NCBI GenBank assembly: GCA_019095985.1 | Contig: CM032662.1 | Location: 37,442,435-37,506,434, forward strand | Reading direction: 5' to 3' | Origin: Streblospio benedicti | Lineage: Eukaryota > Annelida > Polychaeta > Spionida > Spionidae | DNA: 64,000 nt | In this document: piece after piece, positions 1 through 10,275 of the stretch | How the letters are laid out: each line of letters opens with the position of its first letter | Position numbering within the stretch: position 1 is the first letter of the stretch | The notes under the pieces: model-generated | What the model was told of the DNA's origin: nothing | Database searches by the model: none | Seen by the model: the letters and a program-made list of their open reading frames with translations, nothing else | Program-made: the position numbers and the translations under genes

Positions 1-267
1 AATCATTCCAATCTTTACTGCTTCTCACAGCGAACTCTCCTCCTCTTCCCTGTTGTTGAAAGCAGACCGTAAATATCCGGTGCGCGTAAACTGCACGGAC
101 TTTGTCAAAACGTCCAAACAAATAACTTAGCCAAGGCTCAAAGGTGTCTGCCGCGAGGATGTAAATTTTGCGTGCGCCTTTGAATGTGAGTGCCTTTTGT
201 CAATAGGTAATTAAAAGTTAGATGCGAAACTTAAGTAGCTCTCTGTGTTTGAGGTGAGTTTACTTAC

Positions 268-401
268 CCGCACGACATTTGGGGTCGCCTCGGCATATTT
301 TCTACATCGCGTTTCTTCTGAGTAATCGTTGTCAAGCAAATGTTGCACTGGGATTTTTACGATGTGGTTGTCATTTTCCATTTCAATGATGATTTCTTTA
401 C
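268..401 (-). CDS. BBOX-like coding exon 5
   Basis: Residues 148-192. Acceptor CTTTCCCTTGCAG, donor GTAAGT. It contains the END-NH160 motif matching the fourth zinc ligand (His82 in BBOX1), then a leucine-rich helix (HLLDNDYSEETRCRKY) equivalent to the WL...YS segment that closes the zinc domain in relatives. It ends in phase 0. The next exon is outside the window; I found no convincing continuation in bases 1-267. Confidence 0.9.
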
Positions 402-919
402 CTGCAAGGGAAAGGGTTTTATGCACTATATGATGAGTATAAAACTCTGGCATCTGAAGATGTAGTATATTTTTAAAAAAAAAATAGCTTACTGACTTCA
501 TTAAAAGTATCACCCAGGTGACAAACCAGTGTTTAGTACAGTCAAATAAAAACTACAATGGAACAAAATAGAGGCCATTCTGGTTGCTATGAAATGGGAT
601 GATTATTTATCATTGGTAACATACATTATCGATATTGAGAACTCTCGCTATAATGGAGTAATTTGTAGATTGGTAACGAGTCAGGAACATATAGCCATAT
701 TGACCAGAATTTGGGGAGGTATAGTCCATATACAATTTGTGCAAATTGGTCAGTATTTCCCCCAACAACGTACGTTTTTACACTTCTGACCCCACCCCCC
801 CACCCCACAACATTCGAATTTGAACATAAGACCCCACCCCAGTTCTTTTCTGACCCCCCATGGCTTAAATAATGGTGCACGTCTTACCTGCGGAGATAGA
901 ACCTGCAGAGAGAGGCGAG

Positions 920-1355
920 AACCTATAAAGACCCATAATCCCCATAATAATTTGAAATTCGGTCCATAGTGGTTCTAGTGGTCCATACCAGTATGAATTA
1001 GGCACAGAAATGCTACCATAATTTTCAACTGAAAAAATTAATTTTAGCATCCAAACTCAAATGACGCGACGTGAAGAGGGGTAACAGTAAGAAATCGACC
1101 AAATAATGGTCCGGAATGCACCGAAATATCGACCATTTGGGTCGTGTAAAATAGTCTAAAGAAAGTCATAATTTTGAACTTACAAACCAAATTTGAGCAT
1201 ACTAGCTCAAATGATGTGCCTTAAAGAGGGGTAACAATAAGAAATAGACCCAATAATAGTCCTGAATGGACCTACATGTGGATCACTTTGAACTTACAAA
1301 CAAAATTTGAGCATCCCAGCCTAAACGATGTGACCTGTAGAGCAGTAACAAGCCA
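920..1355. repeat. Diverged tandem repeat, about three units
   Basis: The phrase beginning TTTAGCATCCAAACTCAAAT at about 1042 recurs at about 1192 (TTGAGCATACTAGCTCAAAT) and at 1309 (TTGAGCATCCCAGCCTAAAC). The first two are followed by GAGGGGTAACARTAAGAAAT and a further shared stretch. Unit spacings are about 150 and 117 bases, so copies have lost internal segments. Confidence 0.75.
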
Positions 1356-1616
1356 GATTGACGGATGGAAGAAAGGACTGACACAATTTATGGGGTCTTG
1401 GTCAATCTAAACACTAACACTAGAATACTAGTCGTTTAATAATAGACCAATGCTCAGAGCATTTTAAGGTATTTTTTACTTCAATGACGCACAAACTTAC
1501 TTCCTGTTCTAAACTAAATATGTGGTGCTCTTTTAAAGTGAAAGCATAGAATACATACATGTTTCATATTCTACATCAAATGTTATGAAACCTGAGGCAA
1601 TGTTATGCACTTAACT

Positions 1617-1971
1617 TCATCTACCATAAACACAGATCATTGCAAAAAAGAACAATATGACAAGATACACCACATCTATGATAGTTCCAAACGCAGCAAA
1701 AAATCTCGCTTCCCACTCATAACCCTTGAAATAAATGGCAATTTGGGGTAGAATTGAAGACAGCATTGCGACTATTGAACCGGACTATATCAAACATGCA
1801 ATAGAAGATTATCGCAATCAGAGGCGGGATGGAAAAGACAAAACGCAATTGTGCGTCTGATAAACCAGATGCGGCAAGCCCCTTATTCGTGGATGTCGTC
1901 TGTCTCTGCTCATAATTCAAAATACTGGCTGCCGTAATTTGTCCACTATGCAGAACTTTCAGATTCTCCAT
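1617..1971 (-). pseudogene. Possible nested small membrane-protein gene with one frame change
   Basis: Inside the fourth BBOX-like intron, on the same strand. An ATG at 1971 opens about 65 residues (MENLKVLHSGQITAASILNY...) ending in a hydrophobic segment (LRFVFSIPPLIAIIFYCMF). Near 1780-1790 the coding signal moves to the +1 frame, which continues with a second hydrophobic segment (IVAMLSSILPQIAIYFKGY), a WEARFF turn and a third (DVVYLVILFFFAMICVYGR), then TGA at 1617. Together this would be a three-pass protein of roughly 115 residues. I do not recognise the family. The break may be a sequencing error, a young pseudogene or chance ORFs in AT-rich DNA. Confidence 0.4.
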
Positions 1972-2302
1972 TTCTTTCTATTCTGTATTACACTAACAAA
2001 TCATTCCGAGAGGTCTTAAGGAAGCTATTTTCATTAGAACATTGAACCCCTCTCTCAATAAAGATGGTGGACAATATATAAACATTCCTAGTGTGTGGAA
2101 CAACCTTCTTTCTTCACATGTAACCAGCAGAAAGGGGAGGGGGTGTGGGGAGAGAGATTTACTGTAACATATCTACATCTCCACACTGCTGATATTTCAT
2201 GATCTGTTCTGGACATCCGGGCCTTTACCTAAGCACGTGGGGGCCTTCCAAGGATGATCAGGCTAAATCATTCATTGATTTGGTGATTACAAAAAAACTT
2301 AC

Positions 2303-2430
2303 CCTTCATCTGAGCACTTTTAATAGAGTATTTCGGCTTCATTCCTGGAATATCGAGCGTGATTTGTCCAGACGATGTTTGGCGACAGTCGCTGCAATGA
2401 CAGTTGTACCGCAGCCAGGTGGAGTGAAAC
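2303..2430 (-). CDS. BBOX-like coding exon 4 (zinc-binding WLRxNCxCxxC)
   Basis: Residues 105-148. Acceptor TGTGTTTAG, donor GTAAGT. It carries W110-L111-R112 and the Cys-x-Cys-x2-Cys triplet at 115, 117 and 120 that binds zinc in BBOX1, followed by the family's LDI stretch. It ends one base into Gly148, which is completed by the first two bases of the next exon. Confidence 0.92.
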
Positions 2431-2737
2431 CTAAACACATAACATCGGCAGAAGTAAATTTTTTTCCTGATTAAGTGTGGATTTTTGTTTACTTTGGTAG
2501 ATGCCCGCGCAAGCACTTCAACATGCGTTAGAAGTTTGTCACTTACGTTATCCTGTGATTGTATTTAGCTTGAGCTTTGTTTAGTATAGTGTTAAACTTT
2601 TACCCTACTTGCCAAATCAACTGTTTGAAATGTAAGCAAAAGGATTTGTATATAAGAAACTTTTACGAGGATACAACCACAGAATAACGTAAGTGATGAA
2701 CTGCTAAGGCATGTCAAAGTGCTGGCGCAGGCATGCA

Positions 2738-2912
2738 CAATGAATATGCTAAACAGAGGAACCCAATTTGCAGTCACAAATCCTTCCATTGTAGAGGATT
2801 TCTGTTGTTTACTCCATAATTTACTTACATTACTGATAGATAATATAGAAAATTTTCGGTTAATCTGTTTTTTCTATTGTTCAATCTTCAGTTGTTGAGG
2901 ATATTCACCATG
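2738..2912. mobile_element. MITE, CAGTGAATGTCC family, copy 1
   Basis: Non-coding element of 175 bases, alignable over its length to the better-preserved copy at 42153-42328. Shared interior includes CACAAATCCTTCCATTGTAG. Its ends (CAATGAATAT..., ...GGATATTCACCATG) are decayed versions of the terminal inverted repeat seen in copy 2. Confidence 0.75.
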
Positions 2913-3418
2913 TATTATAGGTATTTATAATCTCAAAGCTGTAGGGATAACAGAAAATGTTCAAGATAGCCAGTATTGGAGATAACCAACTGATAACCAC
3001 GCTTGGTGCCATTTTAGCAACTGGTGATTCAACTTCAGTTTCGATTAACATTTTCATGCACAATGCTAGTTCTAAAATGAAAATGAAAAGAAAAACATAC
3101 AAAGAACTGAGAACCATTCTTCTTAATTCAATTTATAAGAATACCAAAATTCAAATTTAAAAACAAATCAAATATAATTTACTTTTTATTAGACAGATCA
3201 ACCAAGAATAAGAAACGCTGCCTATTGTCAAATCATAGCACTAATAGTTATAGATAATTTCTTCTATAACTAGTCCTACATAAAGCTATTTAATAAAGCT
3301 ATTTATGTCCGTAGAGACCTTGAAAAGAGGACTTCAAAACAACTCTGACCTTACACTGGTCATTCAACAACAGCATGAGGCCAAAATCATTAGTAGATAT
3401 AGTGGTAATAAAGATATA

Positions 3419-3641
3419 CAGTAGAACCTTTCTATATGGACACAGGAGAGGACTCGAGTTGTCTCTTGATAGAACTTTTTTATGGTTTCTTTATGAAAGT
3501 TTAGAATGAACCATGGTCTTATTAGAGAGGTGGACTCTTATAGAAGTTTGTGACAGTTTCTTTTTGAACGCTTCAGATTATGAAGAGCGTTATATATAAG
3601 AGCTGGACTCATGGAAGTTGTCTAATTAGGAGGTTCGACTG
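3419..3641 (-). mobile_element. GACC-type MITE, copy 1
   Basis: Starts CAGTAGAACCTTTCTA after TA and ends AGGAGGTTCGACTG. The interior carries degenerate GGTCTTATTAGAGAGGTGG units, in reverse orientation to the 5037 copy. It is longer than most copies (about 223 bases), suggesting internal duplication. Confidence 0.7.
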
Positions 3642-3794
3642 CATACAGCGATGGACACCCTTAATTTGACCTTGAAGAGAGTTAATGATAATTTTGAGTT
3701 ATCAGAATACGGTAAAGTGAAAAGAAAAAGAAGCTTATGTTCAGTTTTGTTCGAGATAAGCTTAATTCTAGTGAAAAAAAGAAAAAAGCCATAC

Positions 3795-3871
3795 TTGAGT
3801 TTGTTTCCATTTTGATCAAAAAGTTCTATGAAATTCTTTTCATTTGATATTGTTACTTCATATGTAGCATC
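3795..3871 (-). CDS. BBOX-like coding exon 3
   Basis: Residues 80-105, beginning DATYEVTISNEKNFIELFD. Acceptor TTTTATTTTCAG, donor GTATGG. It ends two bases into a codon, and the first base of the next exon completes Lys105, leading directly into the FHSTWLR motif. In the family this is the beta-strand pair before the conserved WLR motif. The reading frame agreement on both sides supports the exon strongly. Confidence 0.85.
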
Positions 3872-4121
3872 CTGAAAATAAAACAGAAAAGAATAAAACA
3901 TAAGTTTGATGCTATCTTGAATTTAGAGATAAGCAATATCAAGATAGCATGGTTCTACTGCACTAGGGGTGGGCCCCGGGTGGTTCCATTTGTATACCTT
4001 ACTATCCTGTCCAGTGTATAGTACAATTTGTACTCTAAATTTGCCATATATGTTGATTCTTATTCTTACATTTGATATTTAGACATTTTAATATGTATAA
4101 AGTTAAGTAGCATAACAGAAC

Positions 4122-4276
4122 CTGAGGAGACGCTGATGTGGACATTGTGTTCTGAAAGGGAGACATTATGCATCTAGAACTTCTGCCCATCTGGTGACTT
4201 TTTGTGAAGAGCTGAGCTCGCGGAACGAACGATGTATTACAGCGTAGAGTGTTGCCATGGTAGCATCTCTTGGTAT
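4122..4276 (-). CDS. BBOX-like coding exon 2 (presequence and linker)
   Basis: Residues 28-79. The acceptor is a strong T-run ending TCAG at 4277. The segment is rich in Arg, Ser, Thr and Gln and has no Asp or Glu, which continues the presequence. It ends in phase 0 with CCT CAG before GTTCTG. That donor is weak, so the exact 3' end is the least certain boundary of the gene, although the frame to the next exon is kept. Confidence 0.7.
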
Positions 4277-5036
4277 CTGAAAAAAAAGAGAGCGTGAATT
4301 GAAATAATGGCATATCAAGAACATTGACAATCAATTACTACAATTCTGCAAAGGCTTTGTACATTAGCTAATATAACATGGTCAGGATTACGTAGAAAAG
4401 TGCTACTCATCAGCAGGAAGAGTAGCACTAAAAAATTTGCGAATATTTCAAAAATATACGTGTCCTTCTTGTACACTCTAATAACTGTAGAACTCTTGTA
4501 ACTTTTATACAAAATGGACTAGAATTTGCTACTCATTAAAAGGACGAGTTGCTAAGACTTTTAACTCATTGTCCACTAGGTTTTGCTGGTCAATATGAGC
4601 GGACAAGTGGCTAATCTTGACCCTGATTACCCTACACATCCATTGAAGGGGCCATGTTCACATAAAGCCCACTCCCATAAAAAGTCTGTATCAACACTAC
4701 TGAGATGATAATGTTAATAAGCATATAAACAGCTGCCCAATAAATGGACCTATGTTCAACCTTAAAGCCCATGGCCTTTTCCATGGTTATGAAGAAAATA
4801 ATATACTCATCCGTGTGTCATTTCTTTATTTGCAGAAAAAACTAATACCAATAATTTGAAATACATTACACAGATTCCATTTGAACATCTGCAATACATA
4901 TAATTACTGCAAACTTTTAATTAGCCAGTAATTAACAATGTGTTAATCTCGTTAGTTCTCTCAGGCATAAAATGGCCATTGACCAATCAGAAATTGGATG
5001 GTGATCATGATATTCAGATAATCATCATTTTCGCTA

Positions 5037-5215
5037 CAGTAAAACCTACAATTAACACCGTCTGTAAAAAGAGACCACCTCGATATCAAGACCATTTCTT
5101 ACAGTCCTGAGACTTCATAAAAAAGACCAACGAAAACCTGCAAGAAGAGACCACCTTTCTATTGAGACCACTTGACACCCGTCCTCCAGGTGGTCTTAAT
5201 AGAGAGGTTCTACTG
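5037..5215 (+). mobile_element. GACC-type MITE, copy 2 (near-complete reference copy)
   Basis: 179 bases from CAGTAAAACCTACAATTAA to AGAGAGGTTCTACTG. The ends are inverted repeats of about 12 bases. The interior is a string of GAGACCACCT(C/T)T variants separated by short spacers, ending TGGTCTTAATAGAGAGG. No coding capacity. Confidence 0.85.
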
Positions 5216-5450
5216 CAGTCATCATGTTGCCATTAGCCTATATAAGTGAAGGTCACTAGATGGCAATGACCACAACGAATGCTTTATTTACTACAATGAA
5301 ACAGACGCTGTTATTGACCATCACAGCCTTGATCAACAAAATTTCACTGCTGCAAGTTTGGACATATTGCGGGACCCGTTTGTGTCAGATTCTGGTCATA
5401 GATAAATGGACCAAATATAGAATATTCTATCATATTCATTTACATCATTC

Positions 5451-5885
5451 TGACAACTTGAAATTTTGGATAACTTAAATTTTTGTGGTTTGAAATGACA
5501 TTGATGTCACAAAATCTGCTAGCAAATATGACAAAGAAAATTTTTGTTTTTTGATACTCCCATCCGTTTTCGACCAAACCATACCAATACCATACATTAG
5601 AATCATATTAATAGGGACACCTCGCAAATAAGGACACCTTATCATTCTTTGGTTTCTATACTGTTTCACCAAATGTTTGCCTGATGAAGACACCTAATAG
5701 GGACATTACTTTCTACACCCGCTCTAGTGTCCATGATGGCAAGGTTCCACTGTGCAGCAGGGTTTTTACCTGAATGGATGGGAGTAAATAAAAAAATTCA
5801 AGTTATCCAAAATTTCAAAATGTCCCTAATCTCAAGGTATCCCTATTAGTGAGGTGTCATCATGGCCACAGTAAGGTTTTTACTG
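5451..5885. repeat. Fold-back composite element (GGGACACCT type)
   Basis: GACAACTTGAAATTTTGGAT at 5452 is the near-exact inverse of ATCCAAAATTTCAAAATGTCC ending about 5823, giving arms of roughly 33 bases about 340 bases apart. Between and beyond them are AATAGGGACACCTC units and two right-end-like motifs (AAGGTTCCACTG at 5742, AAGGTTTTTACTG at 5873). It resembles two inverted copies of a MITE related in its ends to the GACC type. Confidence 0.6.
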
Positions 5886-6292
5886 TATATTTCACGTCCC
5901 CGAGTGAGAAGCGAATGATGGTGACTAGTGGTCTGTCACCTGTGACCTTGCCGCCAACTGCTGGTCACTTTGGCAGACGTCTGAGGTCCGGCGAAAATCA
6001 TGTCAATGATCATAAATACAGTAAAACCTAGGACATCACAAGGTCATATGTACAAAAGCCAATATCATGAATATGCATGATGAAATAATTATGTGATATT
6101 GTCTCTGATATAAATTATTTCTATTTAGAGCTAGAAGCAGTAAAAAATCTCATCTGTTCTTCGCTTAAAACGTTATAGTTGTTGATTTCACTAGGCAGAA
6201 ACTATTAGCTATAACATTTTGAAAGATTTAGAGGAACTTCCAAATAACACAACTCATATAATAAGACGATTTTCTGAGGTCCATAGAGACTA

Positions 6293-6380
6293 TAGTAAAA
6301 CTTTTTCATGAGACCACCTCTTTATTGAGACCAGTAGAGCTCTGGGTTTCTAAATGGTCTTGATAGAAAGGTTTTTCTGT
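6293..6380 (+). mobile_element. GACC-type MITE, copy 3 (short)
   Basis: About 88 bases, from TAGTAAAACTTTTTC through GAGACCACCTCTTTATTGAG to TGATAGAAAGGTTTTTCTG. Internally deleted relative to other copies. A stray end (CAGTAAAACCTAGGACATC) also lies at 6019. Confidence 0.7.
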
Positions 6381-7239
6381 AATGAACATCATGAATAATA
6401 ACCTTGTAGCAATGATACTGTGTCATGTATGTACCGGTATGCAAAAAGCTATAAAGTAAGATAAATGATTATCAATGTTCGACAACTCGCTAGTTGATAA
6501 GCATTACAGAACTTTGTATTTGATATTGTCTAAAAATGAAAAGTGAACCCTAAGTATCAATAACAGGCTTAATGAATAACACCAGACACCTATAAACATT
6601 ACTGATAACATATATAATAATATTGACAACAACGTAAACTAATCAAGGAGTCTCAACCAGCATCTTTTTTGATTCTTCAAAGAAAATAATTAATATGGAG
6701 TTATTACTTGGGGAAATTTCTAAAAATTGACCATAAAGTTTCAATTATATATATAGATAACTAATTTCATGCTTCTGCCATGTTGAAACGATAAAGAGGC
6801 TCCTTACCATGTGATCACCAAAATATAAACAAACCTCATATGCTATGCATGAGTTTCTGTGTACAAAACGCTACATTTTCATGACTTACACTGCACGTTA
6901 AAGAGGTTATCCACTAATAGACATAGTTTTTGGAACTCCATCATTCATAAAAAAAAGAGACCTAGATGAAAAGGATGGAAAAAAAACTGACAAACAAAAT
7001 GGTGCTCGGACACCGGGATCTGACCTGGCAACTGGTGATTCAACATCAGCAAATGAGCCAAACAATATTTTGAACTCATATTTATCTATTTTCAAGCAGT
7101 GTAATAATAAAGATGTTTCATTTACATAGCAAAAGGACTGGCTGTAACAAAAAGAAAGCATTTTTCAAATAAATGCAAGCAATTCATGTCTAACGCGCTT
7201 CCTAAAAATTACTACTCAAACCTGTTTATATAAATCACG

Positions 7240-7540
7240 CGAGGTTGGCGCGACGAGTCAAAAGCGGCGAAGTCAGCGATTTTAATTGGTCTAATTTGCG
7301 CGCAAAGTCAGAACCGGGCGTCAAGGCTGGGTGACAAAGTCGCGGCTTCAAGTGACAAAGGCTGGAAACTTATGGCAGCAATAACCATCAAAGTTAGCGA
7401 ATATTGGCGGCAACAAATCAGGCGGGGTGTGTTGGGTGAACGGTTTAGGTGGCAGGGACGCGGCGAGTGTATGATGGACGAGCGGGACGTCTGCTGTCTT
7501 CACCCGCGGTCAGTGAGAGTCGCCATGGCAAAATGCAGGG
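7240..7540. promoter_or_regulatory. CpG-rich patch in BBOX-like intron 1
   Basis: Clearly richer in CG dinucleotides than its surroundings (for example GGCGCGACGAG, TGCGCGCAAAG, GACGCGGCGAG). It may be an alternative promoter of the minus-strand gene. No TATA box or initiator was evident. Confidence 0.4.
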
Positions 7541-8024
7541 CTACTTTTATTTGGGAAGGTTTGATTTGCTGCGTTTTCCATTTTTTGTTACTTTTTTGTA
7601 AGTTTTTTCAGACATGATCATATAAGTGCCCATGTGAGTGCATATGGTCAACATCAACAGAGGTTTCTTGCAAAGAAACTTTTTTTCCCCACATTTTTCT
7701 GAAAGTTGGGATTTTTTTTAGTTTACAGTCGAGTATCCTTTGGCAGGGTTTTAGCTGTGTTTTTCATTGTTACTTTTCTAAAAGTTTGAGTGATTTTTTT
7801 CATAGCAACAATGAGTCCCTATTAAAGGACTCACATATTTTGAAACAATGGGTCCAAGGGGTATACTATAACCAGAACAAACTATAAACATCTTATGCGT
7901 CCCGTGGGATGCACAATTTTTAATTCTTTGCATCCCATTGAAAAATAATGAGTCCTTGACTCGCATCTAGATTAATCACTGGCGCTTAATCCTGACCCTG
8001 GGTAAATAAACTAAAATTACGTAC

Positions 8025-8109
8025 TGTGAATCTGAAGAGTTGTTCCAGGTTTTCTGGCTAATAGACGAAAGGCGAATCTCACAATTGGAAGATATTCCTG
8101 CTGCATTTT
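8025..8109 (-). CDS. BBOX-like coding exon 1 (start codon, presequence)
   Basis: Minus-strand exon preceded by a pyrimidine-rich tract ending TTTGCAG and followed by a GTACGT donor. Translation starts at 8106 with MQQEYLPIVRFAFRLLARKP, an arginine-rich amphipathic stretch typical of a matrix-targeting signal. An in-frame TGA just upstream supports this ATG. The exon ends after one base of a codon, which matches the two-base start of the next exon (giving Asn28). The good acceptor upstream suggests a further 5' untranslated exon, which I could not place. Confidence 0.75.
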
Positions 8110-8860
8110 CTGCAAAGAAAGTCAAAACATACTTAGATGGATTAAAGGAAATAAACTGCTTCTTTTCATGTCGATCCACCACAAGGATGTTCCTCCTTTA
8201 GGTTTGCATGGTGAAGTGCCTCAGTGGTTGGTATGCATCTCTTTTTCTGTCTAGAAAGAGCAAAATTTACACCACACGTCAAATCAAACATTTATTGAAT
8301 TACCTTATTTGTTCAGCATTATTCAAGGTGGATACTGACATGATAACATAAGAATAACTTAGTAATACATGAAAATAATCATAATACTAAACAAACTGAG
8401 TGCTACATGCTACGTGACAATGACGCAACAGTACTTGCACAGTACTTACAATGATTTTCATGTGGCTACAGATATATAATGAATGAATCAAGATGCTGAG
8501 AAATCTCACTCAAAATATTTAAATTTTAATCCTATACATCATATTTCCTGAAGAAGTATCTGTTTGAAGACAATATCACCGTAAATTTAACATTTGATTA
8601 GAAACACATCACAGGTGTAGAAAAATTCACTTCATTGCATGAATTAATTATCCTAAATTGAAAATACTTCCATCGTTTTTCTGCACTTACCATCAGTATT
8701 CTATTAGCCTTATTGTGGTTTGGTCTTTATCAAGACGCTGAACATTTATGTGCGGATTGTCAAACACAATTATTGATATTAATTCTTGTCACTTGAATAA
8801 CACCTCTAGGAGCTCTGATAGCATGACAGTCTCATTATTTCTTGCCCCTGTGATTATTAA

Positions 8861-9451
8861 GGTAGTCTGTGTCTAACAAATTGAAGTGATATCCCCTGAT
8901 CTATTAAATAAAACTAAAGCTATACTTCTATATATTAACGCACTTCCACAGACGTTTCACATAGCATCTTCCATGTTCCTTTAAGGTGTCATATGATTCA
9001 GTGTGATGACACCACAATCTCAAAATGGGTGGGGTTAGTGGGACGCACACATGACACACTGAAAAAACATGGCAGATTGTATATGAAACGCCTGTGTAAG
9101 TGCGCTTCTCCCATGTTTGCTGAAAATACTCCATTCTGATTGGCTGACAGGCAAAGCGGGAAAACTGATCCTACACTACGCAGTTTAAGACCTAAAATGA
9201 TAATAAACATGACAGAAAAAAGGGTTATTACAAGAGTGAGTGTGAGAGATCACTCAATGAGTGTGGAGTTTGACAAAACAAGTTCTGTTAAAGTCCACAC
9301 ATTGTCTGATCTCTCACCCCACTCATATAATAACCTACTAGTCTCGTTTGGTGCCAGAATTTCTCTGTTTCTCTGAATTAGGTCTGAGACTTCTTTAAAA
9401 ATCCCCTACTCTGTCTACAATTATTTCAAGTTTTTTGGGGCACAGGATACC
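8861..9451. mobile_element. TTAA-flanked non-autonomous element, piggyBac-like
   Basis: 591 bases bounded on both sides by TTAA (8857-8860 and 9452-9455). Ends are imperfect inverted repeats, GGTAGTCTGTGTC and GGCACAGGATACC (10 of 13 matching). TTAA target duplication is the hallmark of piggyBac-type transposons. No transposase frame is present. It contains a long internal palindrome at 9221-9336. Confidence 0.5.
9221..9336. repeat. Long palindrome inside the TTAA-flanked element
   Basis: Left arm starts AGGGTTATTACAAGAGTGAG; right arm ends CCACTCATATAATAACCT. The arms (about 50 bases each) pair through GTGAGAGATC and GAGTGTGGAGTTTGAC / GTCCACACATTG. It would form a strong hairpin if transcribed. 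Confidence 0.8.
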
Positions 9452-9623
9452 TTAAGGTGGTAAATGCACTCCTATTTAACACAGGTCATAATAAGGCCAA
9501 TGTTCAACTTCTAAATTAAGCTTTTATGAAATATATGTTCAGTTGTGTTAAACTGAAATTGAATAATTTACCCCTATCTATTGTGCCATTCACGCATGGT
9601 AGTTAAACAGAACAAAGTGGTAT

Positions 9624-9700
9624 ACAGTATAACCTTGTTATCTGAATATTGCTTGTCTCGAGTTCTGTTATCCCAAGTTAGTTATAAATATATCTTCAAA
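9624..9700 (+). mobile_element. Degenerate pogo/Tigger-like end
   Basis: TACAGTATAACCTTGTTATC matches the usual outline of a pogo-type terminal repeat (TACAGT..AACCT.GTTAT). Only one end is seen, so it is a fragment. Confidence 0.35.
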
Positions 9701-10117
9701 TCAGCTATTATAAACATACATGAACTACCTTAGCTGCAGTCAAGATATAGTATCAGGGACCTAGTAACAAAGTAAAGAGATAAAAAAAAAAAGTCACTGT
9801 CTGTGTTGATATATGGAATGTAAGAGTAGGATCTGGGACTAATAATCAGTGTCTGATTAGCCCTAAGTGGCCCTAAGTACATAAACAGATGGTCAAGAAA
9901 CCTTAATCTTAGATGACCTTTCTGCAAACTGAAAACACTGTATGATGAAGTGTAAGATTTAGGTCTCTAAACTCCACTTGTGTGATGAAGTAGGCACGTT
10001 CGTATAGTGGCCACACTGCGTATGGGTGGATATTTACGTAAAGTGAACACTTGCTGTTTCTCACAGTCAACATAAAAGGGTTGTATTGTCATCTGAAAAC
10101 CCAATTTTTAGCAAATA

Positions 10118-10275
10118 AAGTAGAACCTCCAATGAAGACCAATTCTCTATTGAGACCACCTCTAACAGTTGCAAACCATAATAAATCGACCAATATCAAG
10201 CTCCTTTAGAGACCACCTCCACTAATACGAATTGAGACCAGTCCCAGTGGTGGTCTTAAAAGGGAGGTTTTACTG
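10118..10275 (+). mobile_element. GACC-type MITE, copy 4
   Basis: From AAGTAGAACCTCCAATGAAG to GGGAGGTTTTACTG. Contains TATTGAGACCACCTCTAAC and TTTAGAGACCACCTCCACTA, in the same orientation as the 5037 copy. Confidence 0.85.

Larger units (their letters stand above)
402..2302 (-). other. BBOX-like intron 4
   Basis: Holds the possible nested membrane-protein ORF (1617-1971) and a diverged tandem repeat (about 920-1355). The 600-860 stretch has poly-C runs (780-855) and nothing recognisable as coding. The rest is AT-rich unique sequence. Confidence 0.6.
4277..8024 (-). other. BBOX-like intron 1 (3.7 kb)
   Basis: Mostly transposon debris: GACC-type MITEs at 5037-5215 and 6293-6380, and a fold-back composite at 5451-5885. 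A CpG-rich patch lies at about 7240-7540. The remainder is AT-rich with no exon I can support. Confidence 0.6.
268..8109 (-). other. Gene locus: gamma-butyrobetaine dioxygenase-like (BBOX1/TMLHE family), 5' half
   Basis: Five coding exons (8025-8109, 4122-4276, 3795-3871, 2303-2430, 268-401) join without any frame conflict into 192 residues from an ATG at 8106-8104; an in-frame TGA lies six codons upstream of it. Residues 1-79 hold eleven Arg/Lys and one acidic residue, as in a mitochondrial presequence. Residues 106-120 read FHSTWLRYNCHCSDC, the signature of the N-terminal zinc domain of 2-oxoglutarate/Fe(II) carnitine-synthesis dioxygenases. By alignment from memory with human BBOX1 (Cys38, Cys40, Cys43, His82), the zinc ligands are C115, C117, C120 and H160. 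TMLHE lacks the middle cysteine, so a BBOX1-type enzyme is favoured. The family hydroxylates gamma-butyrobetaine or trimethyllysine with 2-oxoglutarate, iron and oxygen. The double-stranded beta-helix catalytic domain should lie before base 1. The exact substrate is inference, since invertebrates often have several paralogues. Confidence 0.85.

Noticed and set aside
1-267. Next BBOX-like exon
   Set aside because: A possible acceptor near 100 on the minus strand opens FTRTGYLRSAFNN but reaches a stop quickly and does not resemble the family.
7372-7617. 81-codon plus-strand frame starting MAAITIKVSEYW
   Set aside because: Lies in the CpG-rich patch, has no homologue I recognise and ends in a hydrophobic run typical of random T-rich sequence.
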